The translations under genes were made by a program, and so were the position numbers. The notes under the pieces are model-generated. The model did not search any database and had not been told where the DNA came from. It worked only from the letters and a program-made list of their open reading frames with translations. From assembly GCA_030704615.1 (NCBI GenBank), contig CM060732.1:14138001-14202000 (forward strand): DNA of 64,000 nt, written 5' to 3'. Of the stretch, positions 22,007-34,124 are shown one piece after another. The DNA comes from Takakia lepidozioides. Lineage: Eukaryota > Streptophyta > Takakiopsida > Takakiales > Takakiaceae. The first letter of the stretch is position 1, and each line of letters begins with the position of its first letter.

Positions 22007-25000
22007 TTGGCTCCCTGGATTTGGATCAGGCTTCGTCGCTCGGACAAATCGGCATCGCATTCATTCCATCGCTGCATCCCCCTTCTACCAGGTGAGCTTC
22101 CCCGCACGCCATCCTGCAGTCTTTGTGCACATCTCCCATGGCGGAAACCCGAGCGCTACGTGTACTACTCCTCTACTGCCCTCCTCACGAGCATAGAGCT
22201 TCATTTCCGTGCAGAGGGACACCTGCCGGGTGATGGGAGAAATGTGTGTGCGTTCGATACCACCTGAACCGGTCGGTTTTTTTGGAGGAGGAAGGAAGGA
22301 CTTCTAACGACCTTGTTGTCTATATATTGTTGTGCTCCACGTGATTTCGGCGATGGCAGGGAATGGCGAGTTCCCACCAGCACAACGTCATATACAGGGT
22401 TTGTGGGGACTTTCATTTGCCCGCCAATGCACCTTCTATCCTGGCGCCTTCCACGAACCATCCGCGAATCAGAGAGTGGCTACCTCAAAGAGAGAAGCCG
22501 CACGAAGTAAATCCAGAGCCGACCCATCCATGAAGACGAGCGAGAACCGGGTTGTTCACAACCTGTCCGACTCAGACGAGTCATGGAAGTTTCCGAGGTC
22601 GTCCTCGAGATCAGGCAGTCCTCAGGACGTCAGTGGAGGAGGGAGTCATATTCCCAGCACGAGCACCGCAATTCGATCTATTCTTTAAATTCTGCGAGGG
22701 CTTCACCTGGAGGGACACACCGGTCCGGAGCTTGGCCGGGGCTGGACACAGCAAGTTCGCAATTAAATCGGTTACATGCCTTCCCCTGACGTCGACGGTA
22801 ATATCTTCTTTGAGTTCCCCCTGGGCGTACTACTCGAGGGCTCCGAATGCTGACAGATATGGATAGAAAACATGACGGTCATCCTTGGTGCATTACCAAA
22901 ACCCCAGCATGAAGATGCTTCGATGGTGTGCGGGTGCGCTATTTGTTTGTGCGGGCGCGTTGCGTGTTTTTCTCCCCAACGTTTGCTTCCACTTTAATCC
23001 AGAGGTCACAGGACCGAGACCGATGGACAGGCACAACTCATCAACCATTTCTAGCTCAGGGAAGGTTCCGAACTCCACATTTAATTGTGACGCATTGCAA
23101 AGAACCACCACACTGCATGTCTGTTTGTAATGCCAAGCAGTTCCTATGTTTGCAAAACCGTTTCCCTGACCTCCACCCACCCGAGCTTGCATACACGTGG
23201 TTCCCATTGTCACACTGGCGAGGGGAACTCGCGGGAGGCTGCCCACGAAGCAGAGCCTCGTTTCAGGAGGAGGTTAAGTTGAGACCGGGGCCAACCCCAA
23301 ACGAAATACAGCTCCAGCCCCCATAAGATTTGCATTGGCCAGAATTATGTCGGAGACGGCTCGATAGATTTCCTCTCCACGAGAAGGAAATGGAGGCATT
23401 GCTGAGTCGGTGTCCCACGTATGTTCACCGAATGTCCCGAAACCACATTGTCTCATGCAAACAGAAAATTGGGCGGTGGCTCGGATATGCGACTCCATTC
23501 TTGAGGTGAAGCGACGATGTGGATATGACTACATTCATGGCAGTAGGTTTCCAGGACAAGGGACTGAGGCAGATCGTTGTTTCGTATTCAAAATGTCCAC
23601 GTGTGGACCTGGCAGCGGCGTCGAACTGGTCGACAGGATGACGAGTTGGACTTGTCAAACAGTTGGGTCATGTTCGACCATATCAAGCAATTACAAATCA
23701 CCAGTGGGTGACAATGATGCACGTTAGATACCCACTGCAGGATGCTAATGACAATTGCTATTTGTGAGATGAAAGAGAGGACACCAATCGGAGATGCTTC
23801 TTTGGCAGGAATAAACGAACAGATGGCCAAGGCCGGGTTGCCCCCTCCGAATTTCCTCCGTGGTTTCATGGCGGACAACGCACAAGCAAATTGGGCTCCA
23901 TCCGAAGGGTGTACGGGCAAGACCCCAATGTTCCCATGGAAGGCAAGGAGAGATCTTGTGGGTTCCATTTTCTGCAGAGCCTTGCGCAGTACACAACAAG
24001 CTCGTGGCGCCAGATTTCAGAGAGGAGCACGTTCCATGTGCCTTGCGTGGGAAGCGCGCTCCCACCTTGGATGATGCAGAACACCAAATTTGCATGTATA
24101 CGGGCTTGGTGGACATCGTCAGGTGCTGTAAGGAATCAGACGAGGGAGCAATGGTCATTTGGCTAGCATGGTGGCATTATTGTTTCCTCCCAGTTCGGCG
24201 ACTATATGCGGGAGGTGAGTTGCACAAATTCGCGTCCCGTTGATTTATTCTTGGCCATATTTGTAACTTGCTTGTAACCTGAACATGTGCTTGTGTAGGA
24301 AATTGTCTCGACTCCGACACCGACATGCCACGACAACCATGGCCGAATCAGGCACTCTTTCCTGGCGTGCCTCCTCTGCAGCGCATCTGGTGGACATCCT
24401 CACTGCCACAACGGAGGACATTGTGAGTCATTATGCAGCAATGCAGGTACAACGAGTTGAAAGGGAACAGTGGGCTTGGGGCCGGACAGGCAGGAAATGC
24501 TGATGCGGACTGCCTTCTAATCGAAGAATCCTCGGAAGTGGCGGCGGCCTTGCGAGAGGGCCTTCGGGACACGCCATTCTGCGAAGAGGCCACATTTGGA
24601 AGGAGATGTTCATACCCGTCCGTTGAACGAAGACTTGACGAGGCACCTGGCGGAGAAGAGGATTCATGGCAGCTGACAAGAATATTCGCACGCTCCCTCG
24701 TGGTCCGGTGATGTTGCCCGAGGAGGTCTCGTCGAGCACCGCAAGTCCTCACGTTCAAGATCGCCATCTTCCTTTGAGCACAGGCGCGTGCCCCGGCAAC
24801 ATAACAAGCCATCTGTAGTACGCATACAACATTCCCATTGTGGAGACAAGAGTGTCGGAGTCACAGTGGAGAATTGCGAGGACATTGTCGGCATTTCGAG
24901 GGAAGTGCTCGCCATCCGGCCGGGTGGATACGAGAGCACGCTTGTTGTGAGATGATTCGGAGGACCCACACGGTGCTGGTACCTGCACCTTGTTTCAGCG

Positions 25001-25603
25001 GCAGATTTTTGACTTCCACATTTGCTCACGCCACAACGCAGACATTTTGGTTTTGTAGGCACGACATAATGACCTGTTGTATTTGGCAAGCCCAAGTACG
25101 GGATTCAGGAATGCCAGAGCCTCCGGGCGTCTGGCCTGTTGCACCCGGTTGGCAGCCTCTCTCAGAATGAGGCGGATGCTCTATCTGCAGCAGGATTTTG
25201 AATGGTGCAACGCACAGACATCCGGCCACGCATTTCCGGTTCTTCAACCCAGCCATTGCAGACTGCTCGGTCCAGTAGAGACGATTGGACAATTCCTGCA
25301 CATCCCACAATGCGATTCGGAAGAGTGAAGAGACGACACACCCTCCCAACAGTTGAATGAGACTCGGATTGCCAATGCTCTTGGGATGGCTTGCACTATT
25401 CAGACTCCGTGGATGTACCCCCACCCGGCCTTGGGCGTGTGTATCGGATGGCAACGGCCGCTCGGCTGTACGCGACGATGTATCACAATACGATTGGAGT
25501 GACCGACTTGCAATTGTACGGACTTCTCGTTGATGGAAGCAAGAAGGGTTCGAAGTATTATCCGTGCAAGCATCTGTATTACATTTACCGAAGAGGTTGA
25601 GGA
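22007..25603 (+). pseudogene. MULE transposase with SWIM finger, decayed copy
   Basis: Homologous to the transposase at 42,997-45,808 but spread over all frames. Recognised pieces are HCKEPPHCMSVCNAKQF (23,095), MADNAQANW (23,870), GKERSCGFHFLQSLAQYTT (23,960), SSAAHLVDILTATTEDI (24,370) and a C-terminal SWIM-type YPCKHLYYIY (25,560). The stretch of about 0.9 kb between 24,500 and 25,450 has no counterpart in element 1. This suggests the longer form is ancestral. Many stops make it inactive. Confidence 0.75.
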
Positions 25604-25849
25604 TGAACGTGACTATTGATGATTTATTCATGCACCGCGTTGAGCGTGAACGAGCTACAAACCCCTCCTTAGGATTCAGAAATCATTGATGGGGCAAGGG
25701 AATCCTCCATATGGATATTTCAAATGCATTTTGCTGTATCAGACTTTTTTTTGCAGTGTAATGAAATGCACCCCAAAACTCCTAAACTCCTGAATGAGGC
25801 AATATTCCATTCAAACTGAGATCCAACAGAAGCAGTTGTGGGGCCATTT

Positions 25850-26345
25850 CTGGAAAAATGGCGCTGAATTTCTTTTTTTGGGGCGACAATTGGCTAAGTC
25901 CACATGCACGGGACTACCACCCTGTGTCTGGGAAATGGCGCCGATTTCTCTTTTTGGCCGAAAACTGGCTAAGTCCCAACATGCACTGTACCGTGTCTGT
26001 AAAATGGCGCCGAATTTCTCTTTTTTGGCCGAAAACTGGCTAAGTCCCAACATGCACTGGTACATTGTCTGGAAAAATGGCGCCGAATTTCCCTTTTTTG
26101 CGCCAAAACTGGCTAAGTCCGAACATGCACTGGAAAATTGCGCCGAATTACCTGTCATGAGGGACCTATACCGCGGAATTCGGCACCATTTTTCGCGCAG
26201 AGAGACCTATTACCGCCGGCGAATACTCGCCCAGGTGCCCAATGAACCAAATCTAAGAGGCATCTTGTTGCATGTTTGCTCGACGGTTTTTCAGGTTACG
26301 GACCCTATTACCGCGAAATTCGGCGCCATATTTGCACATGTCGCT
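25850..26345. repeat. GGCGCC/ACTGGCTAAGTCC repeats near the right end of element A
   Basis: Five or six units of about 65-70 bp carry AAAATGGCGCCGAATTTC and AAACTGGCTAAGTCC. The GGCGCC cores lie near 25,862, 25,936, 26,007, 26,071 and 26,132. The block lies between the transposase remnant and the terminus, and resembles the 97-bp repeat at 14.9 kb. Confidence 0.75.
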
Positions 26346-26571
26346 GGGAATTGGCATGAGCGAAGACTAAATTCATGAGCACACTGTCAAACTGCAATTT
26401 TCCCTTCAAGGGGCCGAATAATATTTGTTTTTCCTGACACATTGCATTAAATTATTGTTTTTTACTTGTTTTTTATTTTTCGAAATTTGTACTTCTGCTC
26501 ATGAAAACCGATTGTCTTATTACTCTGCTCATGCCGCTCATTCCGCTCCTTCTCATGAAATAGCAAACCTC

Positions 26572-27377
26572 CGAGCAGTGTCATCTCTTCTTGAGCCATC
26601 ACGTCGTCAAGTGTTGGGGCAAGTAATGGACCTCAATTGCTTGACCTAGATTCTTAGCCTGAGTATGGCTGAGCAGCGTAGACTGCAGTCGACTTCAGTC
26701 ACCACACTTCCCTTGACAATCTCCCTGCTTACCGAGACTGCAGAGACTACGAGTGGGTACGATCAGGAGGTAAGGACCATGGGATGTAGGCATCCATGAC
26801 ACATTTGGGAGGTGCTTAAAAGCCAAAAATAGTTGGCGGCCAAAGGTGATGGAGGAGATCGAGGATTTTTTCTTGTGTTTGAAAGACTTCCTCAAATAAG
26901 GGATGATAGGGCAAGATGAGGCCTAGTCTCTGACAAAGTAGATAGGGACTGCTCATTGGGTTTTCGACTAGCTGAACCACGGGATGCGTCTTTTACCTCT
27001 CTAAGTCTATTGGACTCAAGGTTGCAGTTATGACTCACGGAGGACAACTGATTACCGGAGGAGAGAAACGACATATACGGCGGTTCCAAAGGGCTCACAT
27101 GAACTGTTTTGCTTTTAGTTTGAAAGACTTGGGGACATTTAAAGGGCCAACAAAATCACATTGAATTGGCCACTGACACGCCAATATTTTGGAGACCATA
27201 TATGTATAGCGACATGGAGAGGTCCTTGATTCAAATGAGGACTCATGACCTAATGGAGGCTAGATTGGTGGAGTTGTCAGGTGGAGAATATATTTCAGCC
27301 ATAGTAATGTCTGCCAAGATATCTATGGCAATTGGACGGGGAGATGTAGTGTCGAGACTACCGACCTGTAAACTGTC
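26572..27377. other. flank of element A, weak retroelement traces
   Basis: No intact gene is present. Plus-strand frames contain fragments such as FKGPTKSHWIGHW around 27,130 that could be remains of the pol region preceding the integrase below. Stops are frequent, and I cannot assign them firmly. Confidence 0.3.
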
Positions 27378-27545
27378 TATATATATATATATATTTGACG
27401 CCTCCCGAGGGAAGCGTAAATTATGGTGTCTCTTCACCCCGAATGGTTACTGCCTTCCACTAGGAAGGTAGACATCTTTGTGACATCAAGGATGGATTGA
27501 ACCCAAAACCACTTCCGAGGTGGTATGTGGGATTGGCAATGGCCA
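27378..27545 (-). repeat. tRNA-derived SINE, minus orientation
   Basis: The reverse strand shares with the SINE at 50.1 kb a B-box-like GGGTTCAATCC, GTGAAGAGACACCATAA, TTACGC and CGGGAGGCGTCA. It ends in a TA-rich tail at 27,379-27,396. The head follows the tRNA-like half with CCACATACCACCTCGG. The 5' limit is approximate. It splits the gypsy remnant at 26.6-28.8 kb. Confidence 0.75.
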
Positions 27546-27549
27546 ATCA

Positions 27550-28770
27550 AATACTATCTGAACACAGGAAAATTTCCTGAAGACTACACCAAAGATGACA
27601 GGAGAAGCTTTCAATGAAAAGCAAGCCATACACAGTAATCAAGGGAATTCTGTACAAAAGAGGAATTGACTCCATAATAGAAGATGTCTGAACAAGAACA
27701 AGCCAAAACAGTGATGCAAGAGCTACACGAAGGAATTGCAGGAGGACACTTCAGTTCGGACCTGACAATAAAGAAGATATTATTAGCAGGTTACTGGTGT
27801 CCTACTGTATTTGGAGACACTTATAAACACTGTCCACAATGTGATGTTTGCCAGAGGATGGGACCAATAGAACGAACTGGGAAGGGTACTATGCACCCAA
27901 TCTACAACAAACATTTCAACACTGGGGGCTAGACTTCGTGGGGCCATTAAACCTCCAACAAGGTACACACAGAACCAATACATCCTCACAGGCACTGACT
28001 ACACTACCAAAATGGGTAGAGGCCAAGCACTAAAGACAACGCTGCCAGATCGACAGCCAAATTCTTATATGAAAACATCATCACTGATTTGGTTGCCCAC
28101 TGAATTCGTCAGTGATCAAGGATCACATTTTATAAATGATGCCATAAAATGCTTGACAGAGGAGTTCATGATCGTACATCACAAGAGTACTGCTTACTCT
28201 CCCCAAGGAAATGGCCAGGCTGAATCTACCAACAAGATATTATGCACTATCCTAACCAAGATATTAAATGCCAATCGTACAGATTGGGACAACAAAATGA
28301 ACACAGCACTATGGGCATTCAGGACATCATACAAGTTGACCACGAAACATACACCATTTCAACTGGTGTATGGCGCAGAGGCACTATTCCCATTGAATGT
28401 ATGATACCCAAACTACAACCGGAACTCATGAACGATGGGGTTTAGAGGAATCTCTACGAGTCAGGGAATATGAGTTATTTCATCTAGAAGAAGTTCGGGC
28501 AGACGCCGCAGATAACATGGCACGAATTCAACAACGAAGAAAAAAAAAAGAATATCCGAAGGAAAGAAAATCTTTCCAGGACTGGGACATTGTTTTTTAT
28601 GGTTACCAAAAATCAGAAGATCAAACTGGGCGGAAAATGAAAATGCCATGATGGGACCATTTCAAATAAAAAAGGTACATGACAATGGAACTGTTGATTT
28701 GCAGACCTTGGAACAAGAATTCGTGGGACGAATTAATATTAACAAATTAAAGGCTACAAGGGATACATGA
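27550..28770 (+). pseudogene. Ty3/gypsy integrase region, frameshifted
   Basis: This is part of a retrotransposon pol polyprotein that inserts cDNA into the genome. Features in order are: a linker (KPYTVIKGILYKRGID); an HHCC zinc-binding domain (ELHEGIAGGHFSSD, CPQCDVCQRMG, about 27,720-27,860); the core with WGLDFVGPLN (first Asp, 27,926); FVSDQGSHF (second Asp, 28,107); and SPQGNGQAESTNK (Glu, 28,200-28,235). YGAEALFPLNV and a GPF-type C-terminal piece near 28,650-28,760 follow. Several frame changes (27,690, 27,930, 28,040-28,080, 28,400, 28,650) show decay. No LTR was identified for it. Confidence 0.85.
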
Positions 28771-29683
28771 CAAAGCCCTTATACATGACTTATACGCCAA
28801 CGAGGAAGACCAAACTGCAGATGAGGAGCGTGAAACCACCAGTGCATACTACATTCATCACGACACGGTGAATCAGCATGTACTAAGACATGTGGCAATA
28901 CGAGTTCAGGGCACCACTACGGCTAGACCACCATTCGTCTGGAGGACACCATTACCACCCCGTATACCGTATGGTGAACCGTGGCCAACACATATGCCTT
29001 ACAAAACCGTGAACGAATACGAAACAGCCAACGAGTCACTGCTTGTGTTAAACTCCGAGATATACGCTCCAGATTACCCCACCGACCGTGGTAATCATAC
29101 ACCACTAACCATCGATCATAACACGGAGGAAGAACGACGGCGCGCGGATTGCCAAAAGATGGCGGATGATAAGGGCAAAGCCATTAAACCAAGCTGCAAG
29201 TACTGCGCACATGCCGCCCATCTAAAAACAGACCACATACCAAAATAGATGAACACATCCAAGATTGATGAACGTAAACTGACCGAAACCGGACAATCAT
29301 CAACAACCATCAGTTTGATCCAAGACAAACCACGAAGAAAACACCAACGGAAGAAAATCAGGCACATCCAGAAAAGGGATGAAGTTTACTCAAAACAGTT
29401 ACCAGAAGCTAAATGCTTCTTGGTAAGCCTGGGCCCAACAATTAAAGCTAATTGCGCTTTAAACCTAGGCAGACAACAGAACATAATTACCTCCACGAGA
29501 ACCTCGAGAGAAGTTAGAGAAGAAGCCTACAGAGGAGAACCCCTACTTAAACCCAGAAACGAACTCCTCACATTCTCTTCCGCAAACTAGAAATTGCTGT
29601 CTACACAACTTCCAGTGTGCTTCATACTGCTTGTGATACAGGAATTGGTGCTCCAATTCCTTACAACAACAGCAAAACTAAGG
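28771..29683 (+). other. unrecognised retroelement-associated ORFs
   Basis: A frame at 28,868-29,248 (126 residues, with CKYCAHAAHLKTDH near its end, a possible CCHH zinc site) is followed by a basic frame at 29,249-29,590. They lie between the integrase and the coiled-coil ORF in the same direction, so they probably belong to the same element. No family was recognised. Confidence 0.35.
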
Positions 29684-31392
29684 GAAATGGCAGGCACTAA
29701 GCGGAAGGCACCAAGTTCTTATGCGCAAGTGAATTTCAAAATCAGCCAGGTGTTGCGGAAAATCGAGCAGGACACAGAGACACAGGAGACGTTGGATAGT
29801 CTTGGCCTGCGATACTTCATCACCACGCTAGACTGGAACCTTAAGCACGACGAGCTGTGCAGGGAGTTCTTGGAGAATTACAACACCAGCACTCGAAGCA
29901 CAAATGTCCGTGATACACAGATTCTATTGACGGAGAAGTACTTGGCGGAAGTGTTTCACCTTCCTAGTCTGGACGTACCGGCGCACAGCGGCAAACCTCC
30001 AAGTTTGTACTTGCGGACCTGTTTGAGAATCTCAGCCAAGCCAATCAGGGCTACACATGCAGTCACGGCAAAAACCCCGGCTTTAAGAAGATAGCCCCGG
30101 TACTTAGCACGTTGCTTTGCCTCAGGTAAAACCACAGCTACTGCACCAAGGAGCTAATTGATCAAGTGTTGATTTGCCTCAATGGGCAAATTGTGAATTG
30201 GACAAGCTTCTTATTGAAGAAGTTAACCCAAGAATTGACCCGGTTGACAAAGAAGAAGAAGGAAGCGACTGTTACCATGGCTACTCCCTTGTTACTCCAA
30301 ATGATTCGACACATTGTACACCTGACACCCGAAGAGCAAATGACGTTGGGAATTATGCAGCGGGTAGAAACGATGGAGGAAGAAGGAAGTGACACGGCAG
30401 CAGGTCAAGAAGAAGAAGAAGGCGGACTGGCAAAGAGAGCCCGGATCAACGAAGCAACCACAAGTGCAGTAGTAGAGGACATCTTCAACTCAACGGCTGA
30501 TTCAACACTGCAGAGAGAAGGAGAGAATCAACAGCCAGAAGGAGGGAACCAACCACAGACCAATGAAGCATCACCCATGGAAATTAGCCATGGTAACACC
30601 GAAACCCAGCAAACAGCACCTACAGAGGCCATACAACCAGGAACAGAGGAGGAAGACATAGTGGCGCAGCAACAGCAGATGGTGCAAGAGGCATACAGTC
30701 AGCAGCGACAGCAGGTGGTGCAAGAGGCACAGAGTCAGCAGCAGCAAGACAATAATTCCAATTTGGAATTACTACACGCACAACAAGTTCTGGATACAAT
30801 AGCATGGGACACAGGGTTGGAAGAAACGCCACAGAATGTAATTCTGCAGGCAATACAAGCATTGGGTCAAGTAACAGCTTGCATGGACAGGGCCAAAGAT
30901 TACATAAGCCCGGAGAACCTTAGCATGATCTTAGACCACCTCAAAGAGAAACATCAGAGGGAATTGGCGACAACAAGAACAGTATGTAACCATGAGGTTA
31001 CAATCGCATCATTGGAAGATCAAAAGACGACCTTACTTCGCCAATACAACACTTTGATACAATGCAGAGACGAGTGGGAACAGAGGTGGCAAAGACAGAG
31101 AGATGAAACACGCCATGTCCAAGCCGACCTCGATGCAGAAAGAGAGCGATCTCGGAAAACGGAGACAGAGGTGGAAATGCTCACAGGACAGGTCCAGACA
31201 CTTAAGGAGCAGGTGGATACACTCAAGGGGCAGCTGAAGACTACCAAAGACCAGGGAAGCAAGTGGCTCTCATGCAACACTGTACTGCTGAAGGAAAGGG
31301 AAAATGCTGAAAGCAACTGTTCACAGCCACCACAGAAAGAGACATTGCCATGGGCAATGAACAAGAATGGAAACAGCAGCTGGAGAAGCTGA
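29684..31392 (+). pseudogene. coiled-coil ORF downstream of a gypsy integrase
   Basis: The frame starts at the ATG at 29,684 (MAGTKRKAPSS). It carries an N-terminal block with LGLRYFITTLDWNLKHDELCREF, breaks near 30,020-30,130, and resumes as a 408-codon frame from 30,166. The second part is Gln/Glu-rich (VAQQQQMVQEAYSQQRQQ). It ends in a long heptad-type coiled coil from about 30,940, with repeated LKEQVDTLKGQLKT. Plant gypsy elements sometimes carry a third ORF of unknown role after pol, and this could be one. No enzymatic motif is seen. Confidence 0.45.
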
Positions 31393-32182
31393 CATTGCAA
31401 GCAGGGTTGGACGCAGCAGACGTAGCCTTGGCCAGAGCCTGGTTGAGTGAAGGGAGTGAACTGGAAATGAAGAAACTCAACAGGACAATGGTAAGACAAA
31501 TGAAATGTTAATTGGCGAAGTTGGTGACAGACATTCACGAGGAATTTCCGCCACCAATTCCAGAATAAGATGAGCTCATGGACGAAGACGATCAAGAGGA
31601 GCAAGACCATGAACAAGAAGCACCGATACAATCAACAACAACAACACACACCACAAAGTCAAGAGGCACTGGTACAGGCCACAGCAGGGCCATCTACTCA
31701 GGAGGTAAACCCCGTACCCTTACCAAGTGTTCTGGTGGCATCAACTTCGGTAGCAGTGGATGATTTCCAAATCATGCCATGCAAGCAGGATGGGGAGTGG
31801 GCTAAAGTATTCAGAGGAATACTTTAAAATGATGGTAGTCCCAGCCCACCGAATCCCAGAAATACTAGAAAAGGTATTCAAAACTTAACCCCCTGCAGGT
31901 CATTGTTGCATCTGCTCAATCAAACTCTCATACCTTTGAGATACAGGATGAGGCCCCTGGCTAGGGAGGAGACATGGTCAGGGGCAGAATTGGTTGAATT
32001 CTGGGGCCAGGCTCCCCTGGAGTACAAGGAGCTGGTAGCTTATATGTGGGCAGTGGGGCAATTGAAGATTAATCCTACCCCGGCAGTAGACATTGTAATG
32101 GGCTGCCCAAGTTTCTATATTGGCAGTTTCTTGTACCAGATGTAATTTGTGACAATGAGGGGAAGCCCCACTATCCCCCATA
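31393..32182 (+). other. acidic linker and unassigned frames
   Basis: Plus-strand frames continue with DEDDQEEQDHEQEAP at about 31,580 and a frame at 31,903-32,145 with WSGAELVEFWGQAPLEYKELVAYMW. They look like remains of the same retroelement. No domain was assigned. Confidence 0.3.
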
Positions 32183-32551
32183 ATGCCCCACCCTACCTCC
32201 CCTCATAACGTCTTTGATAACCCTGATGCCTATGTCATTGAAGCCATACTAGGTATTAAAACCCAAATGTCAATTGACGCCTTCGGGGCCACTTGTGTTG
32301 ACACATACTACCATTGCAAGTGGGCCGGCTACCCTGACAAAGTCAACACATGGCAAATGGAAGATGATATATTCGGCCCACATGATGATTGTGACCCAGA
32401 CCACAATCTCACCCTTCTCACCATATTCTACAAAACCACTAACATTGACTACCTAACACATATTCACCAACAACACGCCACCCCATCCAGCATACAGACA
32501 ACAGGTACATTCATAAGCCGATCTTGGCCCCCAACGTACACATATGCATAG
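32183..32551 (+). CDS. chromodomain ORF of a retroelement
   Basis: The 122-residue frame contains a chromodomain: YVIEAILGIK, then TYYHCKWAGYPDKVNTW and MEDDIF. These correspond to the beta strands and aromatic positions of the fold, which binds methylated histone tails. In retrotransposons such domains guide integration to heterochromatin. Here it sits upstream of a frame that is cut by element 1 and continues with an RNase H. It may therefore be part of one retroelement polyprotein, or the end of the preceding gypsy element. Frames break soon after it. Confidence 0.65.
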   Translation: MPHPTSPHNVFDNPDAYVIEAILGIKTQMSIDAFGATCVDTYYHCKWAGYPDKVNTWQMEDDIFGPHDDCDPDHNLTLLTIFYKTTNIDYLTHIHQQHATPSSIQTTGTFISRSWPPTYTYA

Positions 32552-32896
32552 CTGAATGTAATCTGGACAAAGATATCCAACATTCTCAACCACTAATCCG
32601 CATGGGCCCCCGCCTTTCTAGTATATATGCACAAAATGGCCGCTACATAGGGCTTATCCCCAACGATAGATTAATTAACATGGCTATGGAGCAAGTACTC
32701 TGCCCCAAAGACATACCCACAAGAGCTACTCCCACCAAAACAAGATTTTGCCACAGAAGTATATTGGCTGATCGACCGCTATCTCAAAGACACCCCTCCT
32801 AAAAAACCACGTTCCCTTGCACGGCTAGAAACGGCAAGCGCACATCATACTATTCCCAAAGATATTCTCACCTTACTTATCAAAACATTCCAGATC
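32552..32896 (+). pseudogene. retroelement ORF, part left of the element 1 insertion
   Basis: A plus-strand frame with EVYWLIDRYLKDTPPKK and PKDILTLLIKTFQI runs up to the target duplication at 32,888-32,896. The same frame resumes immediately after the second duplication copy at 46,668. The element therefore split one reading frame. Confidence 0.75.
32888..32896. repeat. target site duplication, left copy
   Basis: TTCCAGATC here is repeated exactly at 46,660-46,668, flanking the inverted termini. Nine bases is the usual duplication length of Mutator-like elements. Confidence 0.9.
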
Positions 32897-33010
32897 GGGG
32901 GCTGCTATTTCATGAGCCATGAGCCATGAGCGGCATGAGCCATGAGCAGAGTCGTTAAGTGTGGAAAAAAACATGAGCAGCACTATTTTCCGGAAATGAG
33001 TGTCCGCGGG
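32897..33010 (+). repeat. left terminal region with CATGAGC repeats
   Basis: After the terminus come repeated CATGAGC words (six within about 80 bp), then ATTTTCCGGAAAT. The same sequence, inverted, ends element 2 at 59,846. Subterminal repeats of this sort are commonly transposase binding sites. Confidence 0.75.
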
Positions 33011-33267
33011 AATAGGGTTTAGGGTGCCACGGTCATAGGGGGAGAAGGACCTCCCGATGAAGGAGGTTCGGCAATGTTATTTAGAATTATATATTGAAAG
33101 GCAATGTTTCGCGAATGGTAGGGTGGTACTGCTCTGTACAATGGGGGCCCATTTCAGCCTACCAGCCATTTGCAAAATTCACCCACACTCCCAATCCCAA
33201 ACGAAATGAGCAATGACGCATTCTCGGAACAATGGACACAGAATAGAATAAAAAGAGGGCACAATGA

Positions 33268-33275
33268 GGTTTTTA
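33268..33275 (-). terminator. polyadenylation signal of the left cargo gene
   Basis: CAATAAAA on the minus strand, about 85 bp past the stop at 33,361. It is conserved in the other copy near 59,466. Confidence 0.45.
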
Positions 33276-33360
33276 TTGATCCACATGAATTGCATTTGAA
33301 GCACGTCTACTGTGCTGATTGTGCCCTCAAATCTTGAGCCCTGTGCCTACTGAATACAAG

Positions 33361-34124
33361 TCACGTTGTCAATGGGACTTCGACTGCTCTCAGAACTAGC
33401 TCATGAGTCCTGGGGCTCCTCCATGTAAAGTCGATTGCAGCCGTTGTACCGCCCCTAGTGATGTTCACCACAATGTCCTGCCCTTCAATCATACCACCAT
33501 CGAATATGGAAATCTTCACGTTTTCGTCGTCCACACCAATGCGAATGTCCCCATACAATGGAGAAGAGGAGCGCACTCCTCGAGGAGAATAGGTCTCTCC
33601 GATGGAGTCCACCCACGTCCAGTGGCAGCAGTTCCACCGCAACAGCATAGCAGTGCGCCTTCTTCTGCATGGGTGACCGTCGTAGCTGGGAAAATCGGAA
33701 TCGAGGATGCGCAGGAGCCACGGACTCCTCAAACCAAGATCGTCACCCCGCTCGAAGGCGTAGTGGCCTACGATATACTCAAAAGCCACCAATGTTTCCA
33801 CAATCGAACCAGTATCTTCTGTGTAATCTGTGTACCAGATAACAATGTCTCCCGATGTGGCCGAATACATTGCATAATCGATGCCTCCAAAGGGGCAGTC
33901 GTCCCGGTTCCGGAAGCACGGCATCCTTGCAAAGGAGGACCTGAGGACGACTTGGATGCCGATGACCTTGCGGACAGCTACGAAGCCCTTAGATTTTGGA
34001 AAAGATACGAAGCGGAAGAGCAGTCCGGCCTCCAAAATGGAGCATCTGGGTCACACGTACCCACCGACGGAGGTGGAACGTGTTCATCACGCCAGCGGTG
34101 GATGAAGCCATACATCTTTCTCAT
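33361..34124 (-). pseudogene. cargo gene of unknown family, frameshifted copy
   Basis: Same gene as 58,607-59,383, near-identical in sequence. The start MRKMYGFIHRWRDEH at 34,124 and the main frame (MEAGLLFRF onward from 34,035) are separated by a one-base loss near 34,036, relative to the intact copy. The body shows RMPCFRNRDDCPFGGIDYAM, a Trp/Cys-rich LLRWNCCHWTWVD and a C-terminal IFDGGMIEGQDIVVN. No family was recognised. No signal peptide or membrane segment is visible. Confidence 0.7.

Larger units (their letters stand above)
12940..26571. mobile_element. giant MULE-like transposon, element A, left end lost
   Basis: Gene order matches the better preserved element at 32.9-46.7 kb: a leftward ParB/methyltransferase-type gene, a palindrome array, a rightward MULE transposase, then a terminus. 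The right end (about 26,500-26,571) has repeated CTCATG motifs and CTCATGAAATAGCAAACCTC, the same terminus as element 1. On the left, homology stops near 12,940, just after the splice donor of the penultimate methyltransferase exon. The last exon, cargo gene and left terminus are therefore missing. Both genes carry many frameshifts and stops, so it is an old copy. Confidence 0.8.
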
